Shown in pieces: positions 9,986 to 17,970 of a stretch of DNA of 64,000 nucleotides. This DNA is from Achromobacter aloeverae (lineage in GTDB: Bacteria > Pseudomonadota > Gammaproteobacteria > Burkholderiales > Burkholderiaceae_B). Every line of letters begins with the position of its first letter. Position 1 is the stretch's first letter. Both the position numbers and the translations under genes were made by a program. A model generated the notes under the pieces. The model did not search any database. It had not been told where the DNA came from and worked only from the letters and a program-made list of their open reading frames with translations. The stretch lies in the NCBI RefSeq assembly GCF_004121055.1, contig NZ_PYAL01000009.1, positions 186,001 through 250,000 on the forward strand, given 5' to 3'.

Positions 9986-11206
9986 GTGGATTTTGAACCC
10001 TGGTGGCTGATTTTCGTCCCCGTCCTGTTTGCCCTGGGCTGGCTGGCGGCGCGGTTCGATATCCGGCAAATGCTGTCGGAAACGCGGGTGCTGCCCGACT
10101 CCTATTTCCGCGGCCTGAATTTCCTCCTCAATGAAGAGCCGGATCGGGCCATCGATGCCTTTGTCGAGGTGGCCAAGCTCGACCCGGAAACCACCGAATT
10201 GCACTTCGCCCTGGGCAGCCTGTTCCGGCGCCGGGGCGAAATGGAACGGGCCATCCGCGTCCATCAAAGCCTGCTGAATCGTGCCGACCTGCCCACGGCG
10301 GAGCGCGAGCACGCCCAGAACGAGTTGGCGCAGGACTTCCTGAAGGCGGGCATGCTGGATCGCGCCGAAGCCGGATTCAAGGCCTTGGCCGATAGCCGCT
10401 ACGCCCTGGACGCCTTGCGGTCGCTCATCCGCATCTACGAATCCGAACATGACTGGCCGCGCGCGATCGACGCGGTCAAGACCTTGCGCGGCCTGGTCGA
10501 CGAGCCGGTGCCCCAGCTGGTGCACTACCACTGCGAGCAGGCGCAGGCCGCGCTGGCGCAGAAGCCGTCCGATACCGATGCCGCGCAGGTGGCGCTGGAT
10601 GCCGCCGATCACGCGGCCGGCCTTTCCGCCAAGGGCCTGCCCGCCAGCAAGGCGTCGCACGTGCGCATCGCCATGTTGCGGGCCGCCTTGGCGCGCCTGG
10701 AAGGCAACACCAAGCTCGAACGCATGCACCTGGAGTCGGTGCTGACCGACGAGCCGGACTACGCGGGGCTGGTGGCCGAGGCGCTGCTCGAGAGCTATCG
10801 CCAGGCCGGCGAGTCGGCCACGGTGCTGGACCTGCTGCAGAAGCAGTACGCCAAGCATCCTTCGCTGGACCTGTTCAACATCATCTTCCGCGAACTGCGG
10901 GCCCAGCAGGGCTCGGGTCCCGCCTGGGCATTCGCGCGCGGGGCCTTGCGCCTGCATCCCTCGCTGCTGGGCCTGGATCGCCTGCTGGAGGCCGAGCTGA
11001 GCGCGCCCGGGGATGACGGCGAGGCCAGTCCCGTGCCGGGCGCGGACCTGACGCTGCTGCGCAGCCTCATCCACAAGCACACCCAACGCCTGGACCGCTA
11101 CGCTTGCCGCAATTGCGGATTCCAGGCGCGCCGGTACTATTGGCAGTGCCCCGGCTGCAATGCCTGGGAAACCTATTCGCCACGCAGGCTGGAAGAACTG
11201 GAATGA
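9986..11206 (+). CDS. lapB: lipopolysaccharide assembly protein LapB (YciM)
   Basis: This 406-residue protein from a GTG start has an N-terminal membrane anchor (WWLIFVPVLFALGWLAARF), a run of TPR helices (from SYFRGLNFLLNEEPDRAIDAFVEVAKLDPE), and a C-terminal rubredoxin-like zinc knuckle (YACRNCGF...WQCPGCNAWETY, two CxxC pairs). In E. coli LapB/YciM drives FtsH-dependent turnover of LpxC and so limits LPS synthesis. The neighbours lapA, the heptose kinase gene and hldD support this role. The stop overlaps the next start as ATGA. Confidence 0.95.
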   Translation: MDFEPWWLIFVPVLFALGWLAARFDIRQMLSETRVLPDSYFRGLNFLLNEEPDRAIDAFVEVAKLDPETTELHFALGSLFRRRGEMERAIRVHQSLLNRADLPTAEREHAQNELAQDFLKAGMLDRAEAGFKALADSRYALDALRSLIRIYESEHDWPRAIDAVKTLRGLVDEPVPQLVHYHCEQAQAALAQKPSDTDAAQVALDAADHAAGLSAKGLPASKASHVRIAMLRAALARLEGNTKLERMHLESVLTDEPDYAGLVAEALLESYRQAGESATVLDLLQKQYAKHPSLDLFNIIFRELRAQQGSGPAWAFARGALRLHPSLLGLDRLLEAELSAPGDDGEASPVPGADLTLLRSLIHKHTQRLDRYACRNCGFQARRYYWQCPGCNAWETYSPRRLEELE

Positions 11207-12141
11207 GCACGTTTCCCGTGGACGCCATAGCCCGCCGCCGCATCCTGGTGGTCGGCGATGTGATGCTGGACCGTTACTGGTTCGGCGAGGTCGACCGTAT
11301 TTCGCCTGAAGCGCCGGTGCCCGTGGTGCGCGTGGCGCGCCGCGAGGACCGCCTGGGCGGCGCCGCCAACGTGGCGCGCAATATCGTGGCGCTGGGCGCG
11401 CAGGCGACCCTGGTGGGGATCGTCGGCGCCGACGAAGCGGGCGCCTGCATCCACAGACTGGCTGGCGAGGCGGGCATCCAGGCCGCGCTGGTCGCCGATG
11501 CCGGTCATCCCACCACGCTGAAAATGCGCGTGCTGGGCCGCCAGCAGCAGTTGCTGCGCGTCGATTTCGAGGAACATCCCGGCGCCGTCGCGCTGGACGG
11601 CGTCGACGCCGAGGTGGCGAGCCACCTGGCCGGCCACGACGTGGTGGTCCTGTCGGACTATGCCAAGGGCGCGCTGACGCGCGTCCAGGGCCTGATCGCG
11701 GCCGCGCGCGCCGCCGGCGTGCCGGTGCTGGTCGACCCCAAGGGCGACAACTACACCCCCTACATGGGCGCCACGCTGGTGACGCCCAACCGTTCGGAAA
11801 TGCAGCAGGCGGTGGGGCGCTGGCAGTCCGAAGCCGACCTGGACGCACGCGCCCAGCGCTTGCGCGGCGAACTGCAATTGGAGGCCTTGCTCGTGACCCG
11901 TTCCGAGCAGGGCATGACCCTGTTTACCGGCGCGGGCCGCGAGCACGTGGACGCCCAGGCGCATGAGGTGTTCGACGTGTCCGGCGCGGGCGACACCGTG
12001 CTGGCCACGCTGGCCGTCACGCGCGCGGTAGGCATGGATTGGCCCGACGCCATGCGCTGGGCCAACCGCGCGGGCGGCATCGTGGTCGGCAAGCTGGGCA
12101 CGTCCACCGTCAGCGCGCAGGAATTGGGAGAACTATCATGA
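11203..12141 (+). CDS. rfaE1: D-glycero-beta-D-manno-heptose-7-phosphate kinase (single-domain RfaE/HldA)
   Basis: The 312-residue PfkB-family sugar kinase has the N-terminal [29 protein letters not shown] segment and the C-terminal PfkB signature [14 protein letters not shown], which holds the catalytic Asp. It corresponds to the kinase half of enteric HldE. The nucleotidyltransferase half is absent, so a separate HldC-type gene is expected elsewhere. It is coupled by ATGA overlaps to lapB upstream and hldD downstream. Confidence 0.94.
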   Translation: MSTFPVDAIARRRILVVGDVMLDRYWFGEVDRISPEAPVPVVRVARREDRLGGAANVARNIVALGAQATLVGIVGADEAGACIHRLAGEAGIQAALVADAGHPTTLKMRVLGRQQQLLRVDFEEHPGAVALDGVDAEVASHLAGHDVVVLSDYAKGALTRVQGLIAAARAAGVPVLVDPKGDNYTPYMGATLVTPNRSEMQQAVGRWQSEADLDARAQRLRGELQLEALLVTRSEQGMTLFTGAGREHVDAQAHEVFDVSGAGDTVLATLAVTRAVGMDWPDAMRWANRAGGIVVGKLGTSTVSAQELGELS

Positions 12142-13145
12142 TCGTAGTGACCGGCGCGGCCGGCTTTATCGGCAGCAACCTGGTGCGCGGGCTGAACCGC
12201 CGCGGCATCCGCGACATCATCGCGGTCGACGATCTGACCGAGGGCGACAAGTTCGTCAACCTGGTCGATTGCCAGATCGCCGACTATCTCCACAAGGACG
12301 AATTCCGCCGTCGCGTCGAGGGCGGCGACCTGCCCGAGCTGCGCGCCGTGCTGCACCAGGGGGCCTGCTCGGACACCACGGAGCGCAACGGCCATTACAT
12401 GATGGACAACAACTACCGCGTGACGCGCGAGTTGTTCGAGTACTGCCAGGGCCAGTGCGTGCCTTTCCTCTATGCGTCGTCGGCGGCCACCTATGGCTCG
12501 CCCCAGGCCTATGTCGAGGAGCCCGCCAACGAAGCGCCCCTGAACGTCTATGGCTACTCCAAGCTGTTGTTCGACCAGGTCTTGCGCACTCGCCTGCACG
12601 CGCTGACCGCGCAGGTGGTGGGCTTGCGCTATTTCAACGTCTACGGTCCCCACGAGCAGCACAAGGGCCGCATGGCGTCCGTGGCCTTCCACAACATGAA
12701 CCAGTTCCTGGCCGAGGGGCATGTGCGCCTGTTCGAAGGCTGGGATGGCTACGAGAACGGCGGGCAGAGCCGGGATTTCATTTCGGTCGAGGATGTGGTG
12801 GCGGTCAACCTGCATTTCCTCGACAACCCCGACAAGTCCGGCATCTTCAACTGCGGCACGGGCCGGGCCCAGCCGTTCAACGACGTGGCGGCGGCGGTGG
12901 TCAATGCCTTGCTGGCCGAGCAGGGCCACGCGCCCCAGCCGCTGGAAGCGCTGGTGGCGCAGGGCTTGATCCGCTATATCCCATTCCCCGAGGACCTCAA
13001 GGGGCGTTACCAAAGCTTCACGCAGGCCGATACGTCGCGCTTGCGCGCCGCCGGTTTCACCCAGCCCATGCGCGATGTGCAGACGGGCGTGGCGGAATAC
13101 GTGCGCTACTGGCGTGAGCGTGGCAAGGCCGGCAAGGCTGCGTAG
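12138..13145 (+). CDS. hldD: ADP-L-glycero-D-manno-heptose 6-epimerase
   Basis: This 335-residue extended SDR enzyme makes the L,D-heptose of the LPS inner core. The Rossmann motif is [20 protein letters not shown], and the family-specific [23 protein letters not shown] follows. YGYSKLLFD carries the catalytic Tyr/Lys and [21 protein letters not shown] the substrate region. Length and motifs match HldD closely. The start overlaps the stop of the kinase gene. Confidence 0.97.
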   Translation: MIVVTGAAGFIGSNLVRGLNRRGIRDIIAVDDLTEGDKFVNLVDCQIADYLHKDEFRRRVEGGDLPELRAVLHQGACSDTTERNGHYMMDNNYRVTRELFEYCQGQCVPFLYASSAATYGSPQAYVEEPANEAPLNVYGYSKLLFDQVLRTRLHALTAQVVGLRYFNVYGPHEQHKGRMASVAFHNMNQFLAEGHVRLFEGWDGYENGGQSRDFISVEDVVAVNLHFLDNPDKSGIFNCGTGRAQPFNDVAAAVVNALLAEQGHAPQPLEALVAQGLIRYIPFPEDLKGRYQSFTQADTSRLRAAGFTQPMRDVQTGVAEYVRYWRERGKAGKAA

Positions 13146-13286
13146 TCTCCCGCATGGATGTTTTGCTGACCGGCGGCCTCGCGGACCGTCCGGCCGGCGC
13201 AAGATGGATGGACGGCGCGCGCCCGTGCGCGACGGTTTTTCTTCCACCCTTGCGGGGCATGCCCCAGGCATGCCCAGGAGACATTC

Positions 13287-13799
13287 ATGAATCCCTTCCT
13301 GCACAATCCTGTCGCCAGCGCGGCCCCGGCTCCGATCCCGATCCCGATCCCGATCCAGGCCCCGATGCCCAACGCTATCGATACCCCCCGCCAGGAGCCC
13401 GCTGCGCGCCATTGGGGACGCCGGTTTGGCGCCCTGGCCCTGGCGGCTGGCCTGTCGCTGGCCGCCGCGCCCGTGGCGGCGCTGGACGTGAACACCGCGA
13501 CCGCCGAGCAGTTGCAGACCTTGCGGGGCGTGGGACCCAAGACGGCTGCCGTCATCGTCCGGGAGCGCCAGCGTGGGGGCAACTTCCAGTCCCTGGAAGA
13601 CCTGTCCGACCGCGTGCGCGGCATAGGTGCGAAAAAGGCGCGTGCCCTGCAGGACGCGGGCTTGAGCATCGGCGGCGGGACGGGCAGTGCCGGCGCCGGC
13701 AAGCCCGATGCCTCGTCCGGCGTCAACGCGGCCGGGCAGGGCAAGCCCGCCGGCAGGCCGGGACGGCAGGGGAGCCGGCGAGGCTCCGACCGTCCCTGA
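13287..13799 (+). CDS. ComEA-like helix-hairpin-helix DNA-binding protein
   Basis: In this 170-residue protein the ComEA-type HhH core is at about residues 69-133 (LDVNTATAEQLQTLRGVGPKTAAVIVRERQR... GIGAKKARALQDAGL). It is preceded by a hydrophobic stretch RFGALALAAGLSLAAAPVAAL that looks like a signal peptide. The first ~40 residues form an unusual extended n-region with four Pro-Ile pairs, encoded by perfect hexamer repeats. The last ~40 residues are Gly/Pro/Arg-rich and disordered. AGGAGA before 13287 supports the start. ComEA binds incoming DNA in the periplasm of competent bacteria, but HhH proteins of this kind also occur without competence. Confidence 0.82.
   Translation: MNPFLHNPVASAAPAPIPIPIPIQAPMPNAIDTPRQEPAARHWGRRFGALALAAGLSLAAAPVAALDVNTATAEQLQTLRGVGPKTAAVIVRERQRGGNFQSLEDLSDRVRGIGAKKARALQDAGLSIGGGTGSAGAGKPDASSGVNAAGQGKPAGRPGRQGSRRGSDRP
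13332..13355 (+). repeat. hexanucleotide simple repeat inside the ComEA-like gene
   Basis: Four perfect CCGATC units encode alternating Pro and Ile residues near the protein N-terminus, just ahead of the signal peptide. Because the period is six, copy-number change would stay in frame and only alter n-region length. Confidence 0.9.
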
Positions 13800-13999
13800 G
13801 CGCGCGCGGAGCCGGAGCGAGGGGCAGGGCCGGCGCCGCGGCCTTGGCGGCCGCAGGCCAAGACGGGCGGGGCAGGCGGGGCAGGCGGGACAGACACGAC
13901 AGGAACGATAGCCGCGAACGCCCTGGCGACTGGCGGGGTATCCCTGGCCGCCGTGCGGCCATGTCTTGCGTCATGCCCGGAGGGCGTTATATTTCCGGC

Positions 14000-14914
14000 A
14001 TGAACACCGCCACCTACCCCACTATCGAACAAACCGTCGGCAATACGCCGCTGGTTCGTCTGCAACGCATCCCGGGCGCCGACAGCGACGCGCGCGGCAA
14101 CGTCATCCTGGCCAAGCTGGAAGGCAACAACCCGGCCGGCTCCGTCAAGGACCGTCCGGCCTTGTCCATGATCCGCCACGCCGAGGCGCGCGGCGAGATC
14201 CGTCCTGGCGATACGCTGATCGAGGCCACCAGCGGCAATACCGGCATTGCCCTGGCCATGGTGGCCGCCATGCGCGGGTATCGCATGATCCTCATCATGC
14301 CGGACAACCTGTCGCTGGAGCGCCGCGCCGCCATGACCGCCTATGGCGCGCAGCTCATCCTGACGCCCGCCAGCAAGGGCGGCATGGAATACGCGCGCGA
14401 CCTGGCACTGGCCATGCAGAGCGAAGGCAAGGGCAAGGTGCTGGACCAGTTCGCCAACCCCGACAACCCGCGCGCCCACATCGAAGGCACGGGCCCGGAA
14501 CTGTGGACGCAGACCGGCGGCCGCATCACGCACTTCGTCAGCGCCATGGGCACCACCGGCACCATCATGGGCGTCTCGACGTACCTGAAGTCGCAAAACC
14601 CGGCGGTGCAGGTTATCGGCGCACAACCGGCCGAGGGGTCGCAGATCCCTGGCATCCGCAAATGGCCGGAAGCGTATCTGCCCGCCATCTTCGACCGCAG
14701 CCGCATCGATGGCTATGAGTCCATCGAGCAGACCGAGGCCGAGTCCATGGCGCGTCGCCTGGCGGCGGAAGAGGGCATCTTCGGCGGCATTTCCTCGGCG
14801 GGCGCGCTGGTCGCCGCCCTGCGGGTGTCGGCACGCGTGGAAAACGCCACGATCGTGTTCATCGTCTGCGATCGCGGCGACCGCTATCTGTCCACCGGGG
14901 TGTTCAATACCTGA
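14000..14914 (+). CDS. cysM: cysteine synthase B (O-acetylserine sulfhydrylase)
   Basis: This 304-residue fold-type II PLP enzyme makes cysteine from O-acetylserine and sulfide (CysM types also use thiosulfate). The PLP lysine lies in NPAGSVKDRPALSMI, with TSGNTGIALAMVAAMRGY as the substrate loop and GTTGTIMGVS as the phosphate-binding turn. The CysM-type C-terminus (RRLAAEEGIFGGISSAGA) is present. The ~200 bases upstream (13800-13999) are low-complexity GC-rich DNA with no convincing gene. It ends 55 bases from the convergent CysB-like gene. Confidence 0.95.
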   Translation: MNTATYPTIEQTVGNTPLVRLQRIPGADSDARGNVILAKLEGNNPAGSVKDRPALSMIRHAEARGEIRPGDTLIEATSGNTGIALAMVAAMRGYRMILIMPDNLSLERRAAMTAYGAQLILTPASKGGMEYARDLALAMQSEGKGKVLDQFANPDNPRAHIEGTGPELWTQTGGRITHFVSAMGTTGTIMGVSTYLKSQNPAVQVIGAQPAEGSQIPGIRKWPEAYLPAIFDRSRIDGYESIEQTEAESMARRLAAEEGIFGGISSAGALVAALRVSARVENATIVFIVCDRGDRYLSTGVFNT

Positions 14915-14969
14915 GCGCTTGCCGCGCGGGCCGCGCAAGTGGCGCGACCCCGCGACCCGCGAATCCGTT

Positions 14970-15902
14970 TCAGTCGGGTTTCTGATGCTGCCCATGCAGG
15001 CGCTCGACCGACTGGCGCGTCACCTGCGGCGCCAGGATCTCGATGAACGCGTAGGCATACGCACGCAGGTGGTGCTTGCGATTGAGCACGATAAACGTGG
15101 TGCTGGTGGAAAACAGGTGGTCCACGTTGATGGCCCGCAGGCCGCGATCGCGCTCGGGGTCGAACACCAGCTCCGGCAGCACGCACACCCCGAGCCCTTG
15201 TTCCACATAGGCCTTGACGACATCCGCATTGGTGGCCTTGAGCACTGACGGGGCCTGCTTGCCCAGGCGTTCCAGGGTATTGAGTACCACGGTGCCGGTC
15301 TGCGAGGGCTCGTACAGGACGATGGGGTAGCGCGCGATATCGTCGAAGCCGGGACGCTCCACCTTGAGCAGCGGATGGCCCGTCGCCACCAGCAATAGGC
15401 GCCTGTAGGTCTGGAAGGGAATACCGAACAGGTCCCCATGCAGGTCCTTGGCCGAACTGAGGATGCCGATGTCGGCCTGGCCCGCGCGCAAGGTGTCGGT
15501 GATCTGGCGCCCGCTCTCCGGCCGGATGGTGATATGCACGCGCGGATAGCGGTCCGCGAATTGGCGCAGGGCCGCCGGCAGGCGAAAGCGCGCCTGTGCA
15601 TGGCTGGCGGCTATCGTCAGCGTGCCGCTGTCGTCGGCGCTGTGGGCGCTGGCCAACTGGCGGATCTCATCGATTTCCATCAAGGCGCGCTGCGCCCGCT
15701 CGATGATCTCGCCTCCCACCGGCGTGATGGCCGTCAGGCGGTTGCGCTGGCGGGTAAAGATGGTCAGGCCCAGTTCTTCTTCCAACAGGCGGATTTGCGT
15801 GCTCACGCTGGGCTGCGAGATATGCAGCAACTCCGCCACCCGCGACACCTTGAGATCGCGGCGGGCGACTTCGCAAATGAAGCGCAGTTGCTGCAGGTTC
15901 AT
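14970..15902 (-). CDS. LysR-type regulator of the CysB/Cbl family
   Basis: The 310-residue regulator has an N-terminal winged helix (MNLQQLRFICEVARRDLKVSRVAELLHISQPSVSTQIRLLEEELG) and a CysB-like effector domain. The late motif NADVVKAYVEQGLGV and the C-terminal STSTTFIVLNRKHHLRAYAYAFIEILAPQVTR match CysB rather than generic LysR proteins. I start at 15902 because AAGGAG lies just upstream; an ATG eight codons earlier has no ribosome site. CysB relatives sense O-/N-acetylserine, sulfate or related ligands. Whether this is the genome's main CysB or a local paralogue cannot be told from the window. It is divergent from the first rhodanese gene. Confidence 0.92.
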   Translation of the reverse strand: MNLQQLRFICEVARRDLKVSRVAELLHISQPSVSTQIRLLEEELGLTIFTRQRNRLTAITPVGGEIIERAQRALMEIDEIRQLASAHSADDSGTLTIAASHAQARFRLPAALRQFADRYPRVHITIRPESGRQITDTLRAGQADIGILSSAKDLHGDLFGIPFQTYRRLLLVATGHPLLKVERPGFDDIARYPIVLYEPSQTGTVVLNTLERLGKQAPSVLKATNADVVKAYVEQGLGVCVLPELVFDPERDRGLRAINVDHLFSTSTTFIVLNRKHHLRAYAYAFIEILAPQVTRQSVERLHGQHQKPD

Positions 15903-15987
15903 GCTTTCTCCTTGCGTTCCGTCCATCGCCGCCGCCGCTGGCGGGACGCTGCGCGCGCGCGTCAGTATAGGATTTTCGAATACTCGA

Positions 15988-16006
15988 TCATAAATAAATA
16001 TTATGA
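15988..16006. promoter_or_regulatory. perfect palindrome, candidate LysR/CysB-family operator
   Basis: TCATAA-N7-TTATGA is an exact 6-bp inverted repeat with an A/T-only spacer. It lies in a sharply AT-rich patch in the 190-base gap between the CysB-family gene (start 15902) and the divergent rhodanese gene (start 16093). This matches the usual LTTR arrangement, in which the regulator binds between itself and its divergent target. Binding is inferred. Confidence 0.7.
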
Positions 16007-16092
16007 GTTTACCGAGGTGCTTGCTACCTTCTCGTCATGCCCGCGTCACCTCCCCTTGATAGCGCGCGGGCAGCCAACCGGGCAGGACAGAT

Positions 16093-17826
16093 ATGGACGC
16101 CAGATTCGCAGCGCCGCGCCAGCGGGCCGCGCGCAAGGAAGACAGCGGTTCGGAGCGACGTGGTCCAGGCCGCGGCGATGCCGCGGCGGCGGACACGGCC
16201 ACGCCTCAGTCTGCCGGACCCCGGACGGTCGGGCCGGCGCAACTGCGTGCCATGCTGGACGACGGCGGCGAGTTCGCCGTGCTGGATGTGCGGGAGGAGG
16301 GCGTGTTCGGGCGCGATGGCCATCTTCTGCTGGCGTCCAATCTGCCGCTCAGCCGCCTGGAGCGCCTGGCGCCGGCCATGCTTCCCCGCCGCGAGGTGCG
16401 CATCGTCGTCTGCGACGGCGGCGACCGTGACAATGCCTTGGCCCGCGCCGCCGCCGAACGCCTGGTCGCCGGCGGCTACCGCCGTGTCCATGTGCTGGCG
16501 GGCGGCACCGCCGCATGGCGGGGGGAGGGATACGCGCTCTACGGCGGCCTGAACACCTATAGCAAGGCCTTCGCCGAACAACTTGCCCATGCGCGAGAGC
16601 TGCCGCAGGCCACGGTCGCCGACCTGGCGGCCTGGCAGGCGCAAGGGCGGCGCGTGCATATGCTGGACTGCCGTCCCGCCGCGGAGTTTCGCCGGATGAC
16701 CATACCCGGCGCCATCAACTATCCGGGCATGGAGCTGGCCTATCGCGCGGCGCAGTTGGCGCCGGCGGACGACATCGTCCTGGTGAACTGCGCCGGCCGC
16801 ACCCGCAGCCTGATGGCGACCCGGACCTTGCTGGAGGTCGGCCTGCGCAATCCGGTCTACGCCTTGCAGGGGGGCACCATGGGCTGGGCCCTGGACGGCA
16901 GGGAACTGGCGCATGGCGCGGTTTCCGCCTGTCCGCCGCTGGCGCCCGCCGCGCGCGCGGCCGCGGCCGAGTCGGCGCAGCGGCTGGCCGACCGCCATGG
17001 TCTCTCGTACATGGACCTGCCCGGCCTGGAGGCGCTGCGCGCGGACGCCGGCCGCACGGTGTACTTGTTCGATGTCCGCACGCCGGAGGAGTACGCCGCC
17101 GGCCATCTTCCCGGCGCGGTGGGCATAGGGGGCGCCCAGCTGGTGCATGCGCTGGATGTCTGGGCGCCGGTTCGCAATGCGGTCGTCGTGCTGTCCGACG
17201 ACGACGGTGCGCGTGCCGTCTTCACCGCCATGTGGCTGAAGCAGATGGGTTGGCATGATGTGCGCGTGCTGCGCGCCGCGGCCGCCGAGTTCAGCGAACG
17301 CGGCGCGGCGGCGCCCCATGCTCCGTTGAATATCGCGCGCGTCCGGCCGGCGTTGCGCACGCCGGGCGTGGCCGCCGCCCTGATGGCACGCGGCGACGCC
17401 ACGATCATCGATATCGAGGACAGCATGACCTACAAGCGGTCGCACATCGCCGGCGCCTGGCATGCGGTGCGCGCGCGGCTGGCCGACAGCCTGCCGGTGA
17501 TCGCCTCCGGCGCGCCGCCGCGCGAATGGATCCTGACCTGCGCGGATGGCCTGCTGGCGCGCATCGCCAGCGCGGAACTGCAGGCCCTCACCGATACGCC
17601 GGTGAGCGTGCTGGAAGGCGGCACGGCGGCCTGGGTCGCGGCCGGCCTGCCGCTGGCCGAGGGCGCGGAGCGCCTGAGCGGCGCGGACGACGACGTGTGG
17701 CTGCGCGCTCACCAGCGCGCCGGCGACACGCGCAAGGCCATGCTGGAGTACCTCGATTGGGAAGAGGGCCTGGTGGCCGCCGTCGCGGCCGACGCCGACT
17801 TCCGTTTTCGGGAATGCCTGCGTTGA
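16093..17826 (+). CDS. four-domain rhodanese-family protein (three candidate catalytic Cys)
   Basis: This 577-residue protein has four rhodanese-like domains at about 43-150, 172-275, 308-400 and 420-520. The active-site loops read CDGGDRD (Cys107), CAGRTRS (Cys233), SDDDGAR with Ser368 in place of Cys, and CADGLLA (Cys483). Three domains could therefore carry a persulfide, and the second has the clearest CxxGxR loop. The linker SKAFAEQLAHA and a C-terminal AMLEYLDWE motif recur in the paralogue at 27334-28995. Rhodaneses move sulfane sulfur between thiols. No signal peptide is seen, so it is probably cytoplasmic. It begins the plus-strand sulfur cluster, divergent from the CysB-like regulator. 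Confidence 0.88.
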   Translation: MDARFAAPRQRAARKEDSGSERRGPGRGDAAAADTATPQSAGPRTVGPAQLRAMLDDGGEFAVLDVREEGVFGRDGHLLLASNLPLSRLERLAPAMLPRREVRIVVCDGGDRDNALARAAAERLVAGGYRRVHVLAGGTAAWRGEGYALYGGLNTYSKAFAEQLAHARELPQATVADLAAWQAQGRRVHMLDCRPAAEFRRMTIPGAINYPGMELAYRAAQLAPADDIVLVNCAGRTRSLMATRTLLEVGLRNPVYALQGGTMGWALDGRELAHGAVSACPPLAPAARAAAAESAQRLADRHGLSYMDLPGLEALRADAGRTVYLFDVRTPEEYAAGHLPGAVGIGGAQLVHALDVWAPVRNAVVVLSDDDGARAVFTAMWLKQMGWHDVRVLRAAAAEFSERGAAAPHAPLNIARVRPALRTPGVAAALMARGDATIIDIEDSMTYKRSHIAGAWHAVRARLADSLPVIASGAPPREWILTCADGLLARIASAELQALTDTPVSVLEGGTAAWVAAGLPLAEGAERLSGADDDVWLRAHQRAGDTRKAMLEYLDWEEGLVAAVAADADFRFRECLR

Positions 17827-17970
17827 GGGCGGGCCATCCCGGGCGGGCATGACCGTGCCGGGGTCGCCGCGCTCCACCGTCGACCGGACCGTGCGACGCC
17901 TGGCCTTCCGGGCGTGGCGCGTTCCCTGAACCTTATCGCTGTATTTGTCGTTTTCGCAGGAGATGGATCC

